From: Bemisia tabaci
Lineage: Eukaryota; Arthropoda; Insecta; Hemiptera; Aleyrodidae
Length of the DNA: 64,000 bases
Assembly (NCBI RefSeq): GCF_918797505.1
Contig: NC_092798.1
Location: forward strand, 8,073,501 to 8,137,500
Reading direction: 5' to 3'
Of the stretch, positions 33,476 to 46,181 are shown one piece after another. Below the pieces are notes generated by a model. The model saw only the letters and a list, made by a program, of their open reading frames with translations, had not been told where the DNA came from and did no database searches. How positions within the stretch are numbered: the first letter of the stretch is position 1; the number at the start of each line of letters is the position of its first letter. The translations under genes and the position numbers were made by a program.

Positions 33476-34111
33476 CATTGTGGTGCCTACAAGGGGTTGT
33501 TTCCCTTATTCCTTCAAGAACCGATGGAATTCCCTTCTTTCAGAATAAAAGCTCTCAAAAGCTCCCTCAGATTTCAGCCCTCTCCCTCTCGAAGCTGTGC
33601 TACACCGCGCCCTCGGACCCACCAAACTTTCACCCTGAATCCCGACACTCGAAGTGAGATATGTGGAACAAGGAGAGATATAGACAGGTGCAAAAATAGA
33701 AAGATTAGACACGTGTGACAATTAGATGGGTCAAACAATCGTTGCCAAGTTGTGCAAAACTCGGAGTGCCGCGTGCGAAAAAATTGCCCGTCTCCCCTGA
33801 AAATGGCACAGCGGAGACAACTCGTGTCCCGGGTCAGGGGCTGCAGTCGAGAGAGTCTTGACCCTGATTTGGCAACCGGACCTGAAACATTCCCGGCGAG
33901 TGCAGCTTTGCAGCCTTGCCAAATCGAGCCTGCACCCCGTGATGCTTTTCGCAAAATTTGAGCGTTTCCCTCGAATATGGCAACGTCGGAATTTTCTGGC
34001 ATCCTCGGCGTTGAATGCACGAGCCATTGGTTGTAAATATTTCTTGCGTGCACTTTCTCTCAGGGTGGATATTCAACACCTCGGAAAACGATTTGACTAT
34101 TGATCGATCAA

Positions 34112-34254
34112 TTGAATTATATTTTGCAATATGGAGCCACTATTTCTGGCCTATTTTAGAAACAGCATACATGCCATTAGTTCCCCTTTGAAGATATGTT
34201 CTTTTATGGGTGGGCCAGAGATAGCAGTTCCTTATTGCAAAATGTAATCCCATT
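34112..34254. mobile_element. T-family MITE, diverged
   Basis: ttgaattatattttgcaata at left and cttattgcaaaatgtaatcc at right are inverted ends. The interior cctattttagaaacagcata matches the family. Confidence 0.65.
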
Positions 34255-36964
34255 GATAGTTTACATATGGCGATTTTGAGGGTTGCAAACCATGTTTTTC
34301 CTCTCCTTACATCCATCAAAAATATCGATTGTGTGCAAGCGGCCTTTCCAAGAATCGATTGTTTTACATAATTTTAAATGGAGGAAAGCAGTAATAGCAG
34401 TATTTCCAACACCAAGAATCGCCACTGATAATTTATAGATTGTGGATTTCTGGATCATTGCCTTCCCGAATCGTGAAATAACGGTGTTTCTTTCAAAAAT
34501 TATAAACCACGTTTATTGTCAAAATGACGGGTTTTTTTTTGGGGGGGTACAAGGGGGAATATTTGGTTATGGAGAGGGGGTATCTATGCTTTCTCCTCCT
34601 CCCTGTCCACGGCTCTGCTCATTATCCATCGTAGATTGAACTGCATTTCAATAGGAGCCTTCTGCGAATCCGCTACACCCCACTCACTCTCCAGTGCAGA
34701 GCATACTTGAATACATACTCGAAGGCGGTGGCGGTGCGGTGGTGGCAAGACCAGGTGTCGGGGCTCGGGGGGCGGGGGAGCGGGGGGGGGCTACGTGGAA
34801 TATCTTAGCCGAGCCCCTCGGATCTAATTAAAGTGCTCTTCTTCAGACAAAAACGAAGAAAAGAATATTAGTCCCGGGCCAAGTTATTGAGAGGACAGGT
34901 GTTCGCCGATGTGTCGGTCCCTAACCCGCGTCTCTCCCTCGTCCGCGCCTCAAACCGCGATTTGACGTCGAGCTAAAAATAAGCCCTCCCGCCTGAACCC
35001 CGACTTCCAGTCGAATTCGGCTCCGGAGACAAATTATGTTGAGTATGATAAAATATCAGAACGAAACAATTGGATTCACTGAAAAAAATGGTTGATTTTA
35101 CCATACTCTGACACAGTGATCCAAGTATGGTAATAAGTACCAGACTCTATGGTAGCATTTACCATATTATTGTAAGTGTCACCAGAGCTCTGATGAATAC
35201 TACTATAATTCACTATAAACAGTTATTTCACGTTATTTTCACTATAAACAGTATCACTGTCGGATCAAATAGACTAATGGTGGCTGTTACCATACTATTT
35301 ATCAGTGAACTGGGCGAAATATAAAATTGAGCTGATTTGAGAGTTTTCCTTCAGGGTAACTGGTGATATAAAAAGATGGTTAATTTTTTGTCTAATTTTC
35401 GGCATAGCGCCTTCGAAAAATCTGCTGGTCCGAAATCCAATGAATTTGGCGCCTATCGGTAGAAGGTAACCTCTAAAGGAACCGTACTTCTTGAGGTTTT
35501 TCTTTGACATTTCAAGAATAATCTTGGGATACTCCGTGTTTAAATGTTTAAGTAATCTGTTATTTTCTTCTTCCTCTAATTTGTTTTAAAGAAACAAGGA
35601 AAAAGGAGCAACAATTCTGAAACATCACCATCGAGATCCGTCTTTTGCTAGTTTCTCCTCCCAAAGTAACAATAGGAAGAACTTGCGCCTGAATTTCAAT
35701 TGCAGAATTTCAAAATTTCCGGAGCTTCTATTTAATTTTTTTTTATCAAGAGAAAGAGAAAGCAAACCAATTTCATGCTCCAGGAACATTCTTCATAAAT
35801 ATAAATATGTACTTACAGAAAATTTCGAGCAACGACTGATCAGTTTTCTGATCGAAACAATTACAAGGGAAAGTTTGCTAAGATTGCATCGTGTTTGCGC
35901 CACTAGGATTCTCCGTGCATCCAATACCTAACTTTCGAGTCCCGAATAAAGATAATCCGATCCAAACCCTTGAGAAGTGAAATTCCTATACCTACAAACT
36001 TTGGCTAATGCAAATTTGTGAAAAATCATACTGTGAAAATTTGAATACAATTGGATGGATGAAGAGCTAATCGGCGAGCAAATCATGAAAGAAAAAATAT
36101 AAGAAGCACTCTTTAAAAACCAACATTAATCCGGGAATTTCTCGTGACAATTTACACGAGTTCCCCCTTACAAACACAAAAATCAGTATTTTCCAGGTGG
36201 AAGTGGGATGTTATATTGTTATGTGCGGAACCTAGACTAAACTTAATACTTTGAATATGACACATTCGAGACGTATCCTGATTGCAATGTCACAAAATTT
36301 CCACGCCATTTTTTTTGTCAGAATACTTATTCTTTGGAATACTGGCAGACAATTTTTGGATAGTATTTTGAAAAGCGCACTGGAAATCGTACGAAATTTC
36401 GCTCAATAAAACTGATCGGCACCCTTCAATTAGGTGAAATAAATCAGTAATTATTGATGGTTACTCTGCAAAAATCTCGCTTTCCGGTTTGCGACTAATT
36501 CTGTGATTTTTTCCTCTTTCGAAGACTTTGCTGAAAAATTTAACCAATAATCATAACTCGTTTCGTCGTTTCTCATTAAAAAAGTGAAATAGGAGCAAAC
36601 CTTTTGAACCAGCCTGGCATAAGGGCACATGGTTTTTCAGTATAGCGATCTATACCTACATGATACTGCAAAGCGAGCTGTAGTTCCATCAGAGGGAAGG
36701 GATTAAGGAACAATTTTTGAGAACATAATTTTTTTTTTTTTTATTATGGAATTGAGTTAGCTACAATCCTAGTGGCGATCACTATATTTTTAACAGCTGA
36801 TTTTCCATTCAGTGTGAAGAGAAGCTAGAATCTAGTATCCGTTGTAAAAATCGCGGAAAAGTCACACGTAACCACACAGAAAGGTGTAAAATCTATCAAC
36901 CCTTAAAATTCAGGAATCCTTCAAAATCTTATAGATCACTACAGACGTAACTAGTTTTGCACCA

Positions 36965-37081
36965 AACAGCATATCTCTTTGAGGGAAAACTGTGCTCATG
37001 CGAGCTTTTCCCCTCTGTATTGAGATTTTCAACTTTACGCTGAATTTTTAACGCACGTTGGCGAAAAACTCCAACATACTT
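36965..37081. mobile_element. L-family MITE, left-truncated, inverted
   Basis: Matches 9064-9192 in the inverse orientation and keeps the right end gcgaaaaactccaacatac. cttatagatcact occurs both upstream (36936) and immediately after it (37079), a 13-bp direct repeat that may mark a duplication. Confidence 0.5.
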
Positions 37082-37605
37082 ATAGATCACTGCTATCAAT
37101 CAACACCTGTTCTCAGATTCAACACCAAACACTCGAAAAAAAAAAATCCGATCGGAATTCGAGGCAAGCACAAGAACGTCCCAAACGAGCGAAGTATGAA
37201 AGCTCGTTACGAGACTTAAGCATTTGAGTAAAACAACTTAAGCGCACCTGATATATCCGCGTGAGAGATCGAAGAACTAAAGCACAGACAGCACACACCT
37301 CAAGCACTGAACAGTGAATGAAGTATGCGATGGTTGAAGAATACGAGACCGCCGTGAGCTGGCTCGTCGCGCCGACGGGGGCAGCCAATCGGACGGCGCA
37401 GGATCCCAGATTCAGGTGACTGGGGCAGGGGGGCAGCCGCCGCGAGGGGGGGGGGGTTCCGGTCTTGATCGACCGGCGCCGGGGGGCGGGCGGGGGCGCG
37501 GGATTTAAAACAGTTCGACCCATAGCAGGCTTTTCCTCTTATGACTATCGGTTCTGTTTCACTATTTGGGAAATGTAGCGCCGGATTAGCACTTTGGCAC
37601 TTATG

Positions 37606-37858
37606 CTGCCGTGCTAAAGAAAAACGCCGTATGAGCCTTCAGACGTTGCCAAGTTTCCTTCGATAAAAACTGAATTTACTGGGAAAATTGTGAATATTTT
37701 TTTCCAAAATTTTCAGACAATTTTGTACGCACTTTAGGCTAAAACATCTGAGAATTTCAAAGGAAAATGTGCATGAGTGTCGTCCAAAATACATGTTTTA
37801 TCAAGGGAAATTTGGCAACTCTCGAATGTTCATACGACGTTTTTCCTTAGCACGGCAG
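37606..37858. mobile_element. P-family MITE with TATG duplication
   Basis: 253 bp, flanked by TATG at 37602-37605 and 37859-37862. The ends are ctgccgtgctaaagaaaaac and gtttttccttagcacggcag. Well preserved. Confidence 0.9.
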
Positions 37859-40800
37859 TATGGACCCGGGGTACTCGGTGCTAGTGGATGAAAGGGCACG
37901 CATATTTCATTTCTAAATTGATAGCGGCTCAAATGGCTGAGAAGAAGAAAAAAATTGAACAGATAGATTCTGAGATATGGCTGTACACAGATTTGGGGGA
38001 CGCCGGACGGACGGACACACATTTTTCCATTGTAATTTTGACTCCAGGGATCTTAAAACGTCTAGAAATGATGGAACTTCAACTTTTTTCTTTTTTCTTC
38101 TTCATGGAGGATGGCAATACTTCTGGGGGTGCGAGGAAGTAAAAAAGTGGAAACTTAGGGGATGCGGGGCTACTGAAAAAATTGTTGTAAGGCATAGGCG
38201 GATCCAGGCGCTTCGAACGAGGAGAGGGCGGAAGGGGGGTCCGGGGGCCCCTCTCCGGAAATTTTAATTAATTTGATATACAGTTTGAGTCAATTTTGTC
38301 CCGAATAATTACCAAACATAAGCGTCATTCCTTCCTCTTTCCTCCGTCCCTTTCCTTCTTTCTTTCTTCCCTCTTTCTTTCTCCTCATTTCCGGGCAAAA
38401 AGGGGGGCACACACCCCCTACGCCCCCCGGATCTGCCTATGTTGCGAGGGGCCGCACAAAAATCATAATTCCAGAAACCGATCAAAATTCTAATCACAGG
38501 TTCTCCAAAGCTCTGATTTTACGGGTACGAGGCTCCAAAAATTCTACTTTCGCCCCCTCCATCCCCACAAAAAAGGGTCGATTCCGGTATGAAGGTTTCA
38601 ATGGGCTCTGAAATCCCAGTTTCAGGACTTCTCCAACCCTCCAAAATCTCCAAGACTCCAGGGACCCCAAAAGATTCGATCGGATCCCTTGCAGAGAAAA
38701 TAAAATTGAAAAGTAAGAATAGGAAAAAACGGTTCCTCCGTGGTGTCAGGGCGCTGTAGCACTAATCCCACTAATCCAACCCTCGGGAAGGGTAGGGCTT
38801 ACTTAGGGCAACATGGGTTTATTTTTGGTTACGGTATCGTGGTTCAATATCAACTGCTAACATGACCTTTCAAGCCTCTGTCTTAATATCAGACCAAAGT
38901 TGTCGCGCGGCAAATCTCCCGGCTGGATGCGTTTACTTCATGAGCCTGACAAACAGGGTTGTAACCCTTAGAAACACGCAAGACAAACACTCAACAAACA
39001 CTCCAAGGCTTGACTCTGAGGATTGGTCACTTATGACCAACTTTTGTATTCATTCCTTTTGGAGCCCACCTATGTAGACGTAGGTGTCGCAGGTAGGAGG
39101 TGGGTCAAAGATTTCTCTCCGCACTTAATTCACCTAGCTTTTTGGGAACATTATAGGCTGCGGAGGGAGACACATTGTGGATTTCACACAGAAACTGTCT
39201 AACAATAAAACATTAGCGCGTGACTAGTGCACTGCCCTATTCATTTGAGTTAGGAGGGAAGATCCGCGTAAGGGGTCGTCGGAAAGATTTGGAGGGGCCT
39301 GAAAGAAGCAGGATAGCTACCATTTTCGGAATTCAGCACCGTTTGAAGAACAAAATTGGCACACTCGGGAAAAAGTACCATTTCATGCGAATTGCATTTT
39401 TCATCGGTGTCGTGGAGGCAATGTTGTGTAAAGTTCATGTAAAAATTTTTCTTGTTCCCTCTCGATTTCATTATTACTAAAAGCTCTCTGACCTCCTAAA
39501 TTCTCGTGTTTTCTCACAATTCTGCCGGGCAGATTTCCATGATTTTTGCGGCTATCGATAGAAGATAATCGCTCGATGAGCCCGCTCTATTTCGATTAAC
39601 TCGCGGGGGTACGCGAGATGAGCCTTAGAATGCGCTAGGCGCTCTTCGGCGGTTGGGCCACGTGGTGGCCAGGGGGCGTACCCCCTATTTTCTTTACGCA
39701 ACACTTGGCTTGACTCTCCTCAACCGTGACTTACTGAAACGTGGCTTTGGACAATTCAACCATCTTACAAGTGCAGTACGTAATAATTTTAACTGATTCC
39801 CGTAAATGGGAAACCTCATGTTGACGCTGAAAAGTGTCAAAGAACAGTCCATCCTCGATTGCCTTTCCTGCATTTCGAAACTAACTATCCACCACAATAC
39901 TGAAATTAAAATATGCTGATTAAATCGTGTTTTCCGAGACGGGAAGTCGTGCTAGGGGTTGACAACTGTACTCAGAGGCTGGGCTCACAGAAAACACGGA
40001 ACCTGAGGATGCCCGAGTCCTTGGGCGCTCAGTGTCAAGTCACTTAAGTAATGAGGCGTGGGAGTCGCACAGAGCGAATGAATAATTAAGACATTGATAC
40101 CCGCGATACGATCGGAGAGGCTCCAGGATTGCATCCTCCGTTTGTGTTGAAAAGTTGAACCGTTGAACAGTGCGGCATCCTTATGGACGATGCGGACAAA
40201 AATCGGTAAAAGACGCTTAATTTTAAATAATGAAGATAGTGGCACCGGCACCGACATATGATGACCCTTTAGCACTATTAAAGTAAAACACTCGAGGAAT
40301 AAGAAAATGTTATATCTTAAGATTGTACGCGTATTTTTCAAGAAATATTGATTTGAAGTTGGCAACCTCGAATCAGCCCTATGTTAACAATGTAAAAGCA
40401 ACGCGGAACACCCAAACTTTTACTTCCATTATCTCTGATAGTCGCAAAGATTTTTTTGGTAGAATCGAAGTTGGATATCTGAGGATTCAGAAAATGTCAA
40501 CCACTCAGAGCATTTTGCGTTTCAAGCGAGAAATCTTCATTTGAAGTTGACGTCTTATTCCCGTGTATTTCTTATGGACCAGTGATTTTCGACCCATTTT
40601 GCGCCCACTTTCTACCAAAATTTGAAGTAGTTTTGCGCAAAATTTTTTAAAATGAACCATCATTGTGAGTCAGAAATATCTTCAAGATTACAAACTCCAA
40701 AATAAATGTTCCGATGACGAGTTGTAAATTTTTCATTTTTGTCCACAGAGAGCCGCACTGTGCGTTGCGTCGACCCTGGCTCATCGACTGCGTTTTATCT

Positions 40801-41036
40801 TCCAGTAAATTGTGTCTCAAGTCTACCGCTCACTTTTAACAATTTTCGAAAAGTGTTATGACTTCGGGTCACGGTCCCTTGTTTGCCTGAGGCAGTAAGC
40901 CCAGCAGCCGGTCGGTCTGTTATTGCAGTCAGGTGTTGGGATTGGTGACATGATCTCACCTCGAGTCTTCACCGCAGTGATTATCATATTGCGGTTGCGA
41001 ATGTAGTTCGATCCTGTCAATGGACGGTGCATTGAG
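37859..41036. other. Long stretch with one exon candidate, otherwise unassigned
   Basis: Pyrimidine-rich low complexity at 38330-38400 and the minus exon candidate at 39735-39899 are the only features noted. The plus frame 37888-38142 and minus frame 39985-40365 (126 codons) have no splice, start or composition support. Confidence 0.3.
39735..39899 (-). CDS. Candidate internal exon, unknown product
   Basis: On the minus strand, the acceptor ttttaatttcag (ending 39900) is followed by 165 nt open in one frame (54 whole codons, two bases before and one after). It ends ...CCKPRF-type sequence (WLNCPKPRF) before GTAAGT at 39734. The acceptor is near-ideal; the donor has the full GTAAGT but lacks G at the -1 position. 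The frame would also run on to a TAA if unspliced. No domain is recognised and no neighbouring exon was matched in phase. Confidence 0.25.
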
Positions 41037-41267
41037 CACTGGAAAAAAAAAAACACATTGGATCTAGAGTCCAGACTCTTAAAAACATCGACAAGAAAAA
41101 ATACTCTTGATTCAATCGGATTTTTGCTTAAATCAAGAACCAAGCCTCTTACTTTGAGCGGATTTCCTTTTGATTTAAGCTTAAATCTGATCGAATCACG
41201 AGTATTTCTTCTTGTCAATGTTTTCAAGAGTCTGGATTCTAGATCCAATGTGTTTTTTTTTCCAGTG
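41037..41267. mobile_element. C-family MITE with AG duplication
   Basis: 231 bp, flanked by AG at 41035-41036 and 41268-41269. Terminal CACTGGAAAAAAAAAAACAC and the inverse. The asymmetric centre (accaagcctcttactttgag) is in the opposite orientation to the 58890 copy. Confidence 0.9.
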
Positions 41268-41379
41268 AGTGTTGATAAAAAGAGAGATTAAAAATTGCAC
41301 TGAACTTTACGGAGCGTTTCAGTAGCACGAAATTTGAGGAGTACTTCTTTCAAGTTAATCTGGCTCCTCCCACGTTGTA

Positions 41380-41712
41380 AACAAACATCGAGTTATCGAA
41401 CAAATTTTGCTTAAATACGAGTTTTCCTGTTCTTTCTTTGTGAAAACAGAGAAGCATACTTCAGCAGTCTATTGGTGAAAAAGCTCCTCCGAAAACCTTA
41501 AAATAAAGCCAAATGAAACTAAAAATGTCAGAAAATTCCAGCTAGATTTAACCATTCGAATGTGATTCGCACTCAGTTTCATTTGGCTTTAACTTTGGGT
41601 TTTTGGAAGAGACTTTTCACCAATAGATGGCTGGAGCATACTTTCACACCGTTGCTTATCTGTTTTTCCAATTTTGAAAAGCAAAACTCGTTCGATTTAT
41701 CGATGCTTGTTT
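41380..41712. mobile_element. M-type TIR element (about 330 bp)
   Basis: aaacaaacatcgagttatcg at left pairs with cgatttatcgatgcttgtt at right. Inward, agtctattggtgaaaaagct pairs with gacttttcaccaatagatgg, and aaagccaaatgaaac with gtttcatttggcttt. A single copy in this window. Confidence 0.65.
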
Positions 41713-41810
41713 CCTTCTTTGGAGTAATCACCTATAAAGGAGGGATTCGAGAGCTGGTACTCGAGGAAGGAAGAAAGTGTACCTTTACATGATATTCATA
41801 GCAACGTCTT

Positions 41811-41945
41811 GATGCAAACTATTCGCGCTTCAAGACTGTGCGTATTGCATAGCCACAATAACGAAGGCGCCTCGGCTTCCCGTGCCTTCTCTACCGTGCA
41901 TACTCTCAATAACTGATTTCGCCTTTTGTTTGAAAGAATCCTTCA
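41811..41945. repeat. N repeat, copy 1
   Basis: Shares ctattcgcgcttcaagactg, ccacaataa, ggcgcct and aactgatttcgcctttt with 54895-55045. A shorter match lies at about 52612-52655. Interspersed repeat, type unknown. Confidence 0.55.
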
Positions 41946-42026
41946 CACATTGCACCCTCTGAACGAGGCCTTGAAATTCTCATAATTTCAGTGTTTTTTT
42001 TCTTTTTCATATGTTGTGCAACACAA

Positions 42027-42162
42027 TTGGACTGCCTTTTGCAATTCGGAACCACAATTTCTAGCTCATCTGTAAAACTCTTACGTGCAGAGGGGAACCA
42101 ATGGTGTATACGTTATTTTAAACTGAGCCAGGGTTTGTGGTTCCTTATTGCAAAATGGAGAC
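42027..42162. mobile_element. T-family MITE
   Basis: The left end ttggactgccttttgcaatt pairs with the right end ccttattgcaaaatggagac. About 136 bp. Confidence 0.65.
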
Positions 42163-42189
42163 CAAAAGTACAGTTTTTTTAAAAAAAAA

Positions 42190-42334
42190 GAAAACGAGGA
42201 TCTTTTGCCCGTTGCCTGTCGCGAGTTCTTCGACCTCATGTGAAATACAGACCTCATACTTGCGCGCACCGTCATGCATCAGACGAGCACCTAGACCTAG
42301 ACCATGGTGCACATCCGCTGATTCGTCCATGCAT
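42190..42334 (-). CDS. Candidate exon fragment, unknown product
   Basis: On the minus strand, the acceptor aattattcatctcag (ending 42335) leads into a frame beginning MDESADVHHG at 42330 and staying open for 61 codons to 42145. The first 45 residues are mixed and acidic (EVEELATGNG), then the frame enters a poly-T/A run and the T element. No good donor lies before that run, so the 3' limit given here is arbitrary. It may be a truncated exon or chance. Confidence 0.2.
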
Positions 42335-42755
42335 CTGAGATGAATAATTAATTGTTTAGACTAATGAGTACACAGGCCCGGAAACAGACACTTCCAAAAA
42401 TCACCTTTCTCTAATTACCATCATTGAAATTTTGCGAGACTACGACGAGTTTGCGACAATCCTCGGGCTTCAAAAATTGTTTCAGAGGCTTAGAGCGTCT
42501 TTAAGGAAAGGAGCTATTTAAGGAACGACCCCAAATCCAACCTTTAATTTTATGATCTCTTATACATACTTAACTCACAATTTAAACAATGTAGGGCCAC
42601 TTGGGGAAAGGAACTGTTTAGGGAACAATACCATGATTACGGTCCCAGTTCTGAAGATGGTTAAGCGTCGAAAGGAACGTAATTTTCACGATTGCGTGAC
42701 CAAATTAGCTGACAGACGGCCGCTAATTACTTGCTATGACGTCGTTCTTCTGACG

Positions 42756-42837
42756 TAAGGGCGTATCTCAATTTCCATCTGAGCCCTGTTTTACATAGAA
42801 ATCTCATGCTTTCTGGGGCTCAGGCGAAAGGTGATTT
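42756..42837. mobile_element. E-type short MITE, copy 1
   Basis: aagggcgtatctcaatttcc ... gggctcaggcgaaaggtgat. A paralogue with better ends lies at 42977-43067, about 140 bp away. Confidence 0.5.
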
Positions 42838-42976
42838 ACACCACAGGAGCGACGTTGTGGGCCTCGCAGTGCAGAATTGTCGAAGAGTTCATCCGCGAAT
42901 TGCAATGGATGCAAAATGCACTATTTATCATGGGATCGAATCCGTTGCTCACTAGAATTTTGTTGCGCTCCAACGG

Positions 42977-43067
42977 AAGGGCGTATCTCAGTTTTCACGT
43001 GAGCCGTGATTCACGTGTAAATATATGCTTTCCGGGGCTTATGTGAAAGTTGAGATATGCCCTTACG
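42977..43067. mobile_element. E-type short MITE, copy 2
   Basis: aagggcgtatctcagttttc at left is the inverse of gaaagttgagatatgccctt at right. About 91 bp, a near-complete hairpin. The centre tgagccgtgattcacgtg resembles that of the G family. Confidence 0.65.
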
Positions 43068-43109
43068 CCCAGAGAACTGACGTTTTGAGCCGCAACCGTC
43101 TGATATAGC

Positions 43110-44580
43110 ACGGTTTCCGGGTCGGAATTGGAGTTCAATTTTTCGTCGTTTTCCTGCCAAAAGAACGTAACTGTGTCTCGAAGCTGGAAAGTTTCCACTC
43201 GAAAGGTGTATTATTACTATGAATTTGTGGAGCCTTTACAACTGGAAATTGTACTGATTTTTGTCTTCTGCATATGCGTAAAACTCAGTAAAAATACTGA
43301 CGAAAAAGCGCAGTCATATTCTCTAAAAAAATACAATTTTTCACGTCACCCTGATTAGTCGATTGGAATGATATCATTATGTGAATTGGCCGATTCCTCT
43401 ATATGATATCAGTACGGTAGTATGATTTCAGGATATCAGTATGATATCATGCTGGCACCATACTGATATCATACTGATTGATCAGAAAGAGAGGCCCTTT
43501 AGGTTCTTTTAATCCTATCAAATATCGAAAAAATTACGAGGCTGAGGAAGGAACTTCTGGCCCTCTGAATTGCATCAGTGACGCCTCTCTGTTCCTTGAT
43601 AATCCCTAAATTCGGTCGGCCTTTGACGGCGAAACAAGGACCCTCTATATAATGTCGCTGATTAACTTTTCACCACCATACAAAAGCTCTAATATTTTTC
43701 TGAAGTCCGACAACGGTGCGTATGGATCGTGCACTTGGAACCAACTGCAAACTGCACTGCAAGGCGAGAAAAGCCATTTACTCTTCGCTTGACCGGCCCA
43801 TTATCCAATTAATTTATTTGCTCACAAATGTGGCAACAAGGCCAAGGTCGACAGCTAGATATAAATAGGACCCTGCAAGAAATGTCCGACACTTTCCGAT
43901 TTAAACGGCCAGTTTTGTACTCCGTATCGCACGGTTTACGTCAGTATTTGATGGTACTCTTGAAAATCTGCTCAAGAAGTGTTTTGGGCTCGATGATCGA
44001 AGTTGGACTTTTTTCGAGGAACCTCTAGAAAGCAACATGACATGCTTCACTCACATTTTAAAAGAGCTATCGGGTACTTTTCCGATGAACTCATAGTGGT
44101 ATTGGAACCGTTTTCGTCAGATACAGCTCCTCTACCTGCTGCAAAAAAAGTTGCTATTGTTTGGGAATGGTATGGGTATATGGGACATTGCGCATCATAC
44201 GCCAATTGAGAGGCGTGAAGGACAAGGCGCATAAGTGCAGTTTTTGCTGTTTCGAGAAATATGTGTTTGAAGCTTCGAAATTACGTGGATCCTCAAGGCG
44301 TAAAGCAAGTTCAAGGTGACTTTTTGATACTTAAAAATTGGAATTTGGGAGCAATTTTTTGCAGAATATACATTAAATCTAGTTTGTTTGAAATCATTAA
44401 TCTCTCAATTTTTTTCGAAAATTGCACTTACTTATGCGCCTTGTCCTCCAAGCCCCTTGATTAAAATTTATGAGAGGAGAAAATGGACCTGCTCAGAGTT
44501 TCTGTATTCTCGGAGGGGCTGTTTATTTTATTTCGTGAGCACATTCCTAAGGAGAAAAGAAAACTCGGGAAGTATGTAAC
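43110..44580 (+). other. Run of open frames, possible decayed coding region
   Basis: Successive plus-strand frames stay open for unusually long spans: 43107-43358 (ends in TAG), 43493-43797 in one frame with a single internal TAA near 43613, 43828-44028, and 44003-44209. The F element at 44206-44460 then interrupts, and open frames resume at 44475-44580. Overlapping frames are open at once, so I cannot name a reading frame. A disabled gene or old integration is possible and chance is not excluded. 43369-43470 is a cluster of five GATATC palindromes. Confidence 0.2.
44206..44460. mobile_element. F-family MITE
   Basis: ttgagaggcgtgaaggacaa and ggcgcataagtgcag at left pair with cttatgcgccttgtcctcca agcccc at right. 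The interior runs in the opposite direction to the 7987 copy (cttaaaaattggaattt). Confidence 0.75.
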
Positions 44581-45190
44581 GTAATACTGAAAAGAGTGTT
44601 AGTGTCTCATCTGCAAAAAAAAAGTTGAGATTCAATCATTAGTTCACAAAAATCAAACTTCAATGCTATTAGATCAGGTGAGATCGCCGGATTAGTTTAG
44701 GATTAGTTAGTTAAGATCAGTTTAGATAGGTTTAGTTTCAAAGCTGAGTTAAAGGCTGAATTGAATGTTAGTGAGGCTTTAAGAGAGAGTCATGGTATAT
44801 TTACTAGATGCCTTGCTCTGCACTTAGAAAGCTTAGTGAACTATCTTTCATCCCTTTGGTGGATGGATCAGTCTTTTTTGGCGAGGAAATTCCGGCGGGT
44901 TTAAATGCAGGCTCAGGCCGTAGGCTCCTGTAAAAACATAATGGAACAGTTTTGTAACAACTCATGGATCAGCATTCCTTCTTTGACTTTTAAAACTTTC
45001 GGAACTTCAGTGAACGGGTTAATGAAATGAGATCCAAAATTGTAAATGGATCAACCCCGTGTGACACCGGAAAAATATTTTCAGTGTCACGACGATCTTA
45101 AAGTAGTAGCACCTCAGATATTGCTAATGAATCTGAGTGTTGTGCACGTTGCCTATCCTTTAATAAAAGGGACACCTACCATTAAGATTG
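44581..45190. other. Unassigned sequence
   Basis: One plus frame is unusually open from about 44705 to 45276, with only a few stops, but it has no splice or composition support. 44690-44740 is rich in short gattag/gttta repeats. Confidence 0.25.
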
Positions 45191-45585
45191 CAATAAAATT
45201 GAAATTAGTTGCAAGAGTCCTACTGCAAATTGCCTATCTACCTGTATGTAAGGAGCTCATCTTATTGATCGTTTGACTGAACAAAAATGATGTAAAATTA
45301 TTGCAATTCCGTAGTAAAAAAATTGTAATTTTATTGCATTAAATTTCAATTTTATTTTAGTCCCCCTTTCAGTCCTCTTATTGAAATTTCAATAAAATTA
45401 AAGTTAGTAGCAAGAGTCTTTGTGTTGCAAATTGCCTATCTATCTAGAATGTGAGTACCTCATCTTTTTGATCGTTTGATTGAACGAAATGAATGATGTA
45501 AAATTATTGCAATTTTGTGGTGAAAAAATGGTAATTTTATTGCATTCAATTTCAATTTTATTTCAATAGTTTTATTGTATTGTGC
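45191..45585. repeat. Tandem duplication, two 199-bp units
   Basis: caataaaatt starts each unit at 45191 and 45390. gcaagagtc, caaattgcctatcta, tttgatcgtttgattgaac and gatgtaaaattattgcaatt recur in order. Each unit begins with aataaaatt and ends with its inverse aattttatt, so each could itself be a hairpin element. Confidence 0.8.
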
Positions 45586-46181
45586 TACTTGAGTTGATTT
45601 AAACCATCGTTGTTGCAAGAAGATTTCTGTTCCAGGCTCATCCTCCTCAATCTGGCATATACTGTACTTGCAAGGATGAAAGTCAAACAAACGGAGGCGT
45701 GCCTTGGGTTTGCCACCGGTAATTGAAATCTAACATCGATTTAATTCAGCGCACATCAGTGTCCATGTCCAATTCAATGGTAAATCGCCGTATGAAAAAT
45801 TGTCAAGGTGGACATTTTACTGAAACCGAAGGAGCATGGCTTTCAGCAAACGATGTTTCTTTAGTTTAACACATTTTCTTTCTATTTTTAGTCAAGCCTT
45901 TTTGGCGAATTTCATGTTAAAAAAGTAGGACTTGCCTTTTGCGAAAAAACGCAAGTGTTGTTCGTGATAATTTTTAAAAGTTTTAATGACAATCCAATAA
46001 ATGTAATAATGACCGTTCAAGGGAAAACTTCTCAGAATCCGTGATTCTATTTTCATTTTGAAGGGAAGTTATCTGCCCTTCCCTGCATTTCAAATGACAT
46101 TATTCGGGAAGACATTTTGGTCAATTTTTCATCAATTTTAGAAAACTCGGGGAAAGTTTTACTCTCCTGCCGACAAATTAT
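45586..46181. other. Unassigned sequence
   Basis: AT-rich. A short P-like fragment may lie at 45786-45825 (gccgtatgaaaaattgtcaa). Nothing else could be assigned. Confidence 0.35.

Larger units (their letters stand above)
33476..37605. other. Long gene-poor stretch
   Basis: 33440-34100 has overlapping frames of 60-159 codons on both strands with no splice or start support. 34112-34254 is a T element. 34530-34620 and 34730-34800 are G-rich, with runs long enough for quadruplex formation. 34940-35030 is GC-rich. 35100-36960 is AT-rich with no gene. 37110-37520 is GC-rich on its right side with a 134-codon minus frame whose first third is Pro/Arg-rich, plausibly a promoter or 5' exon but unsupported. 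Confidence 0.3.
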
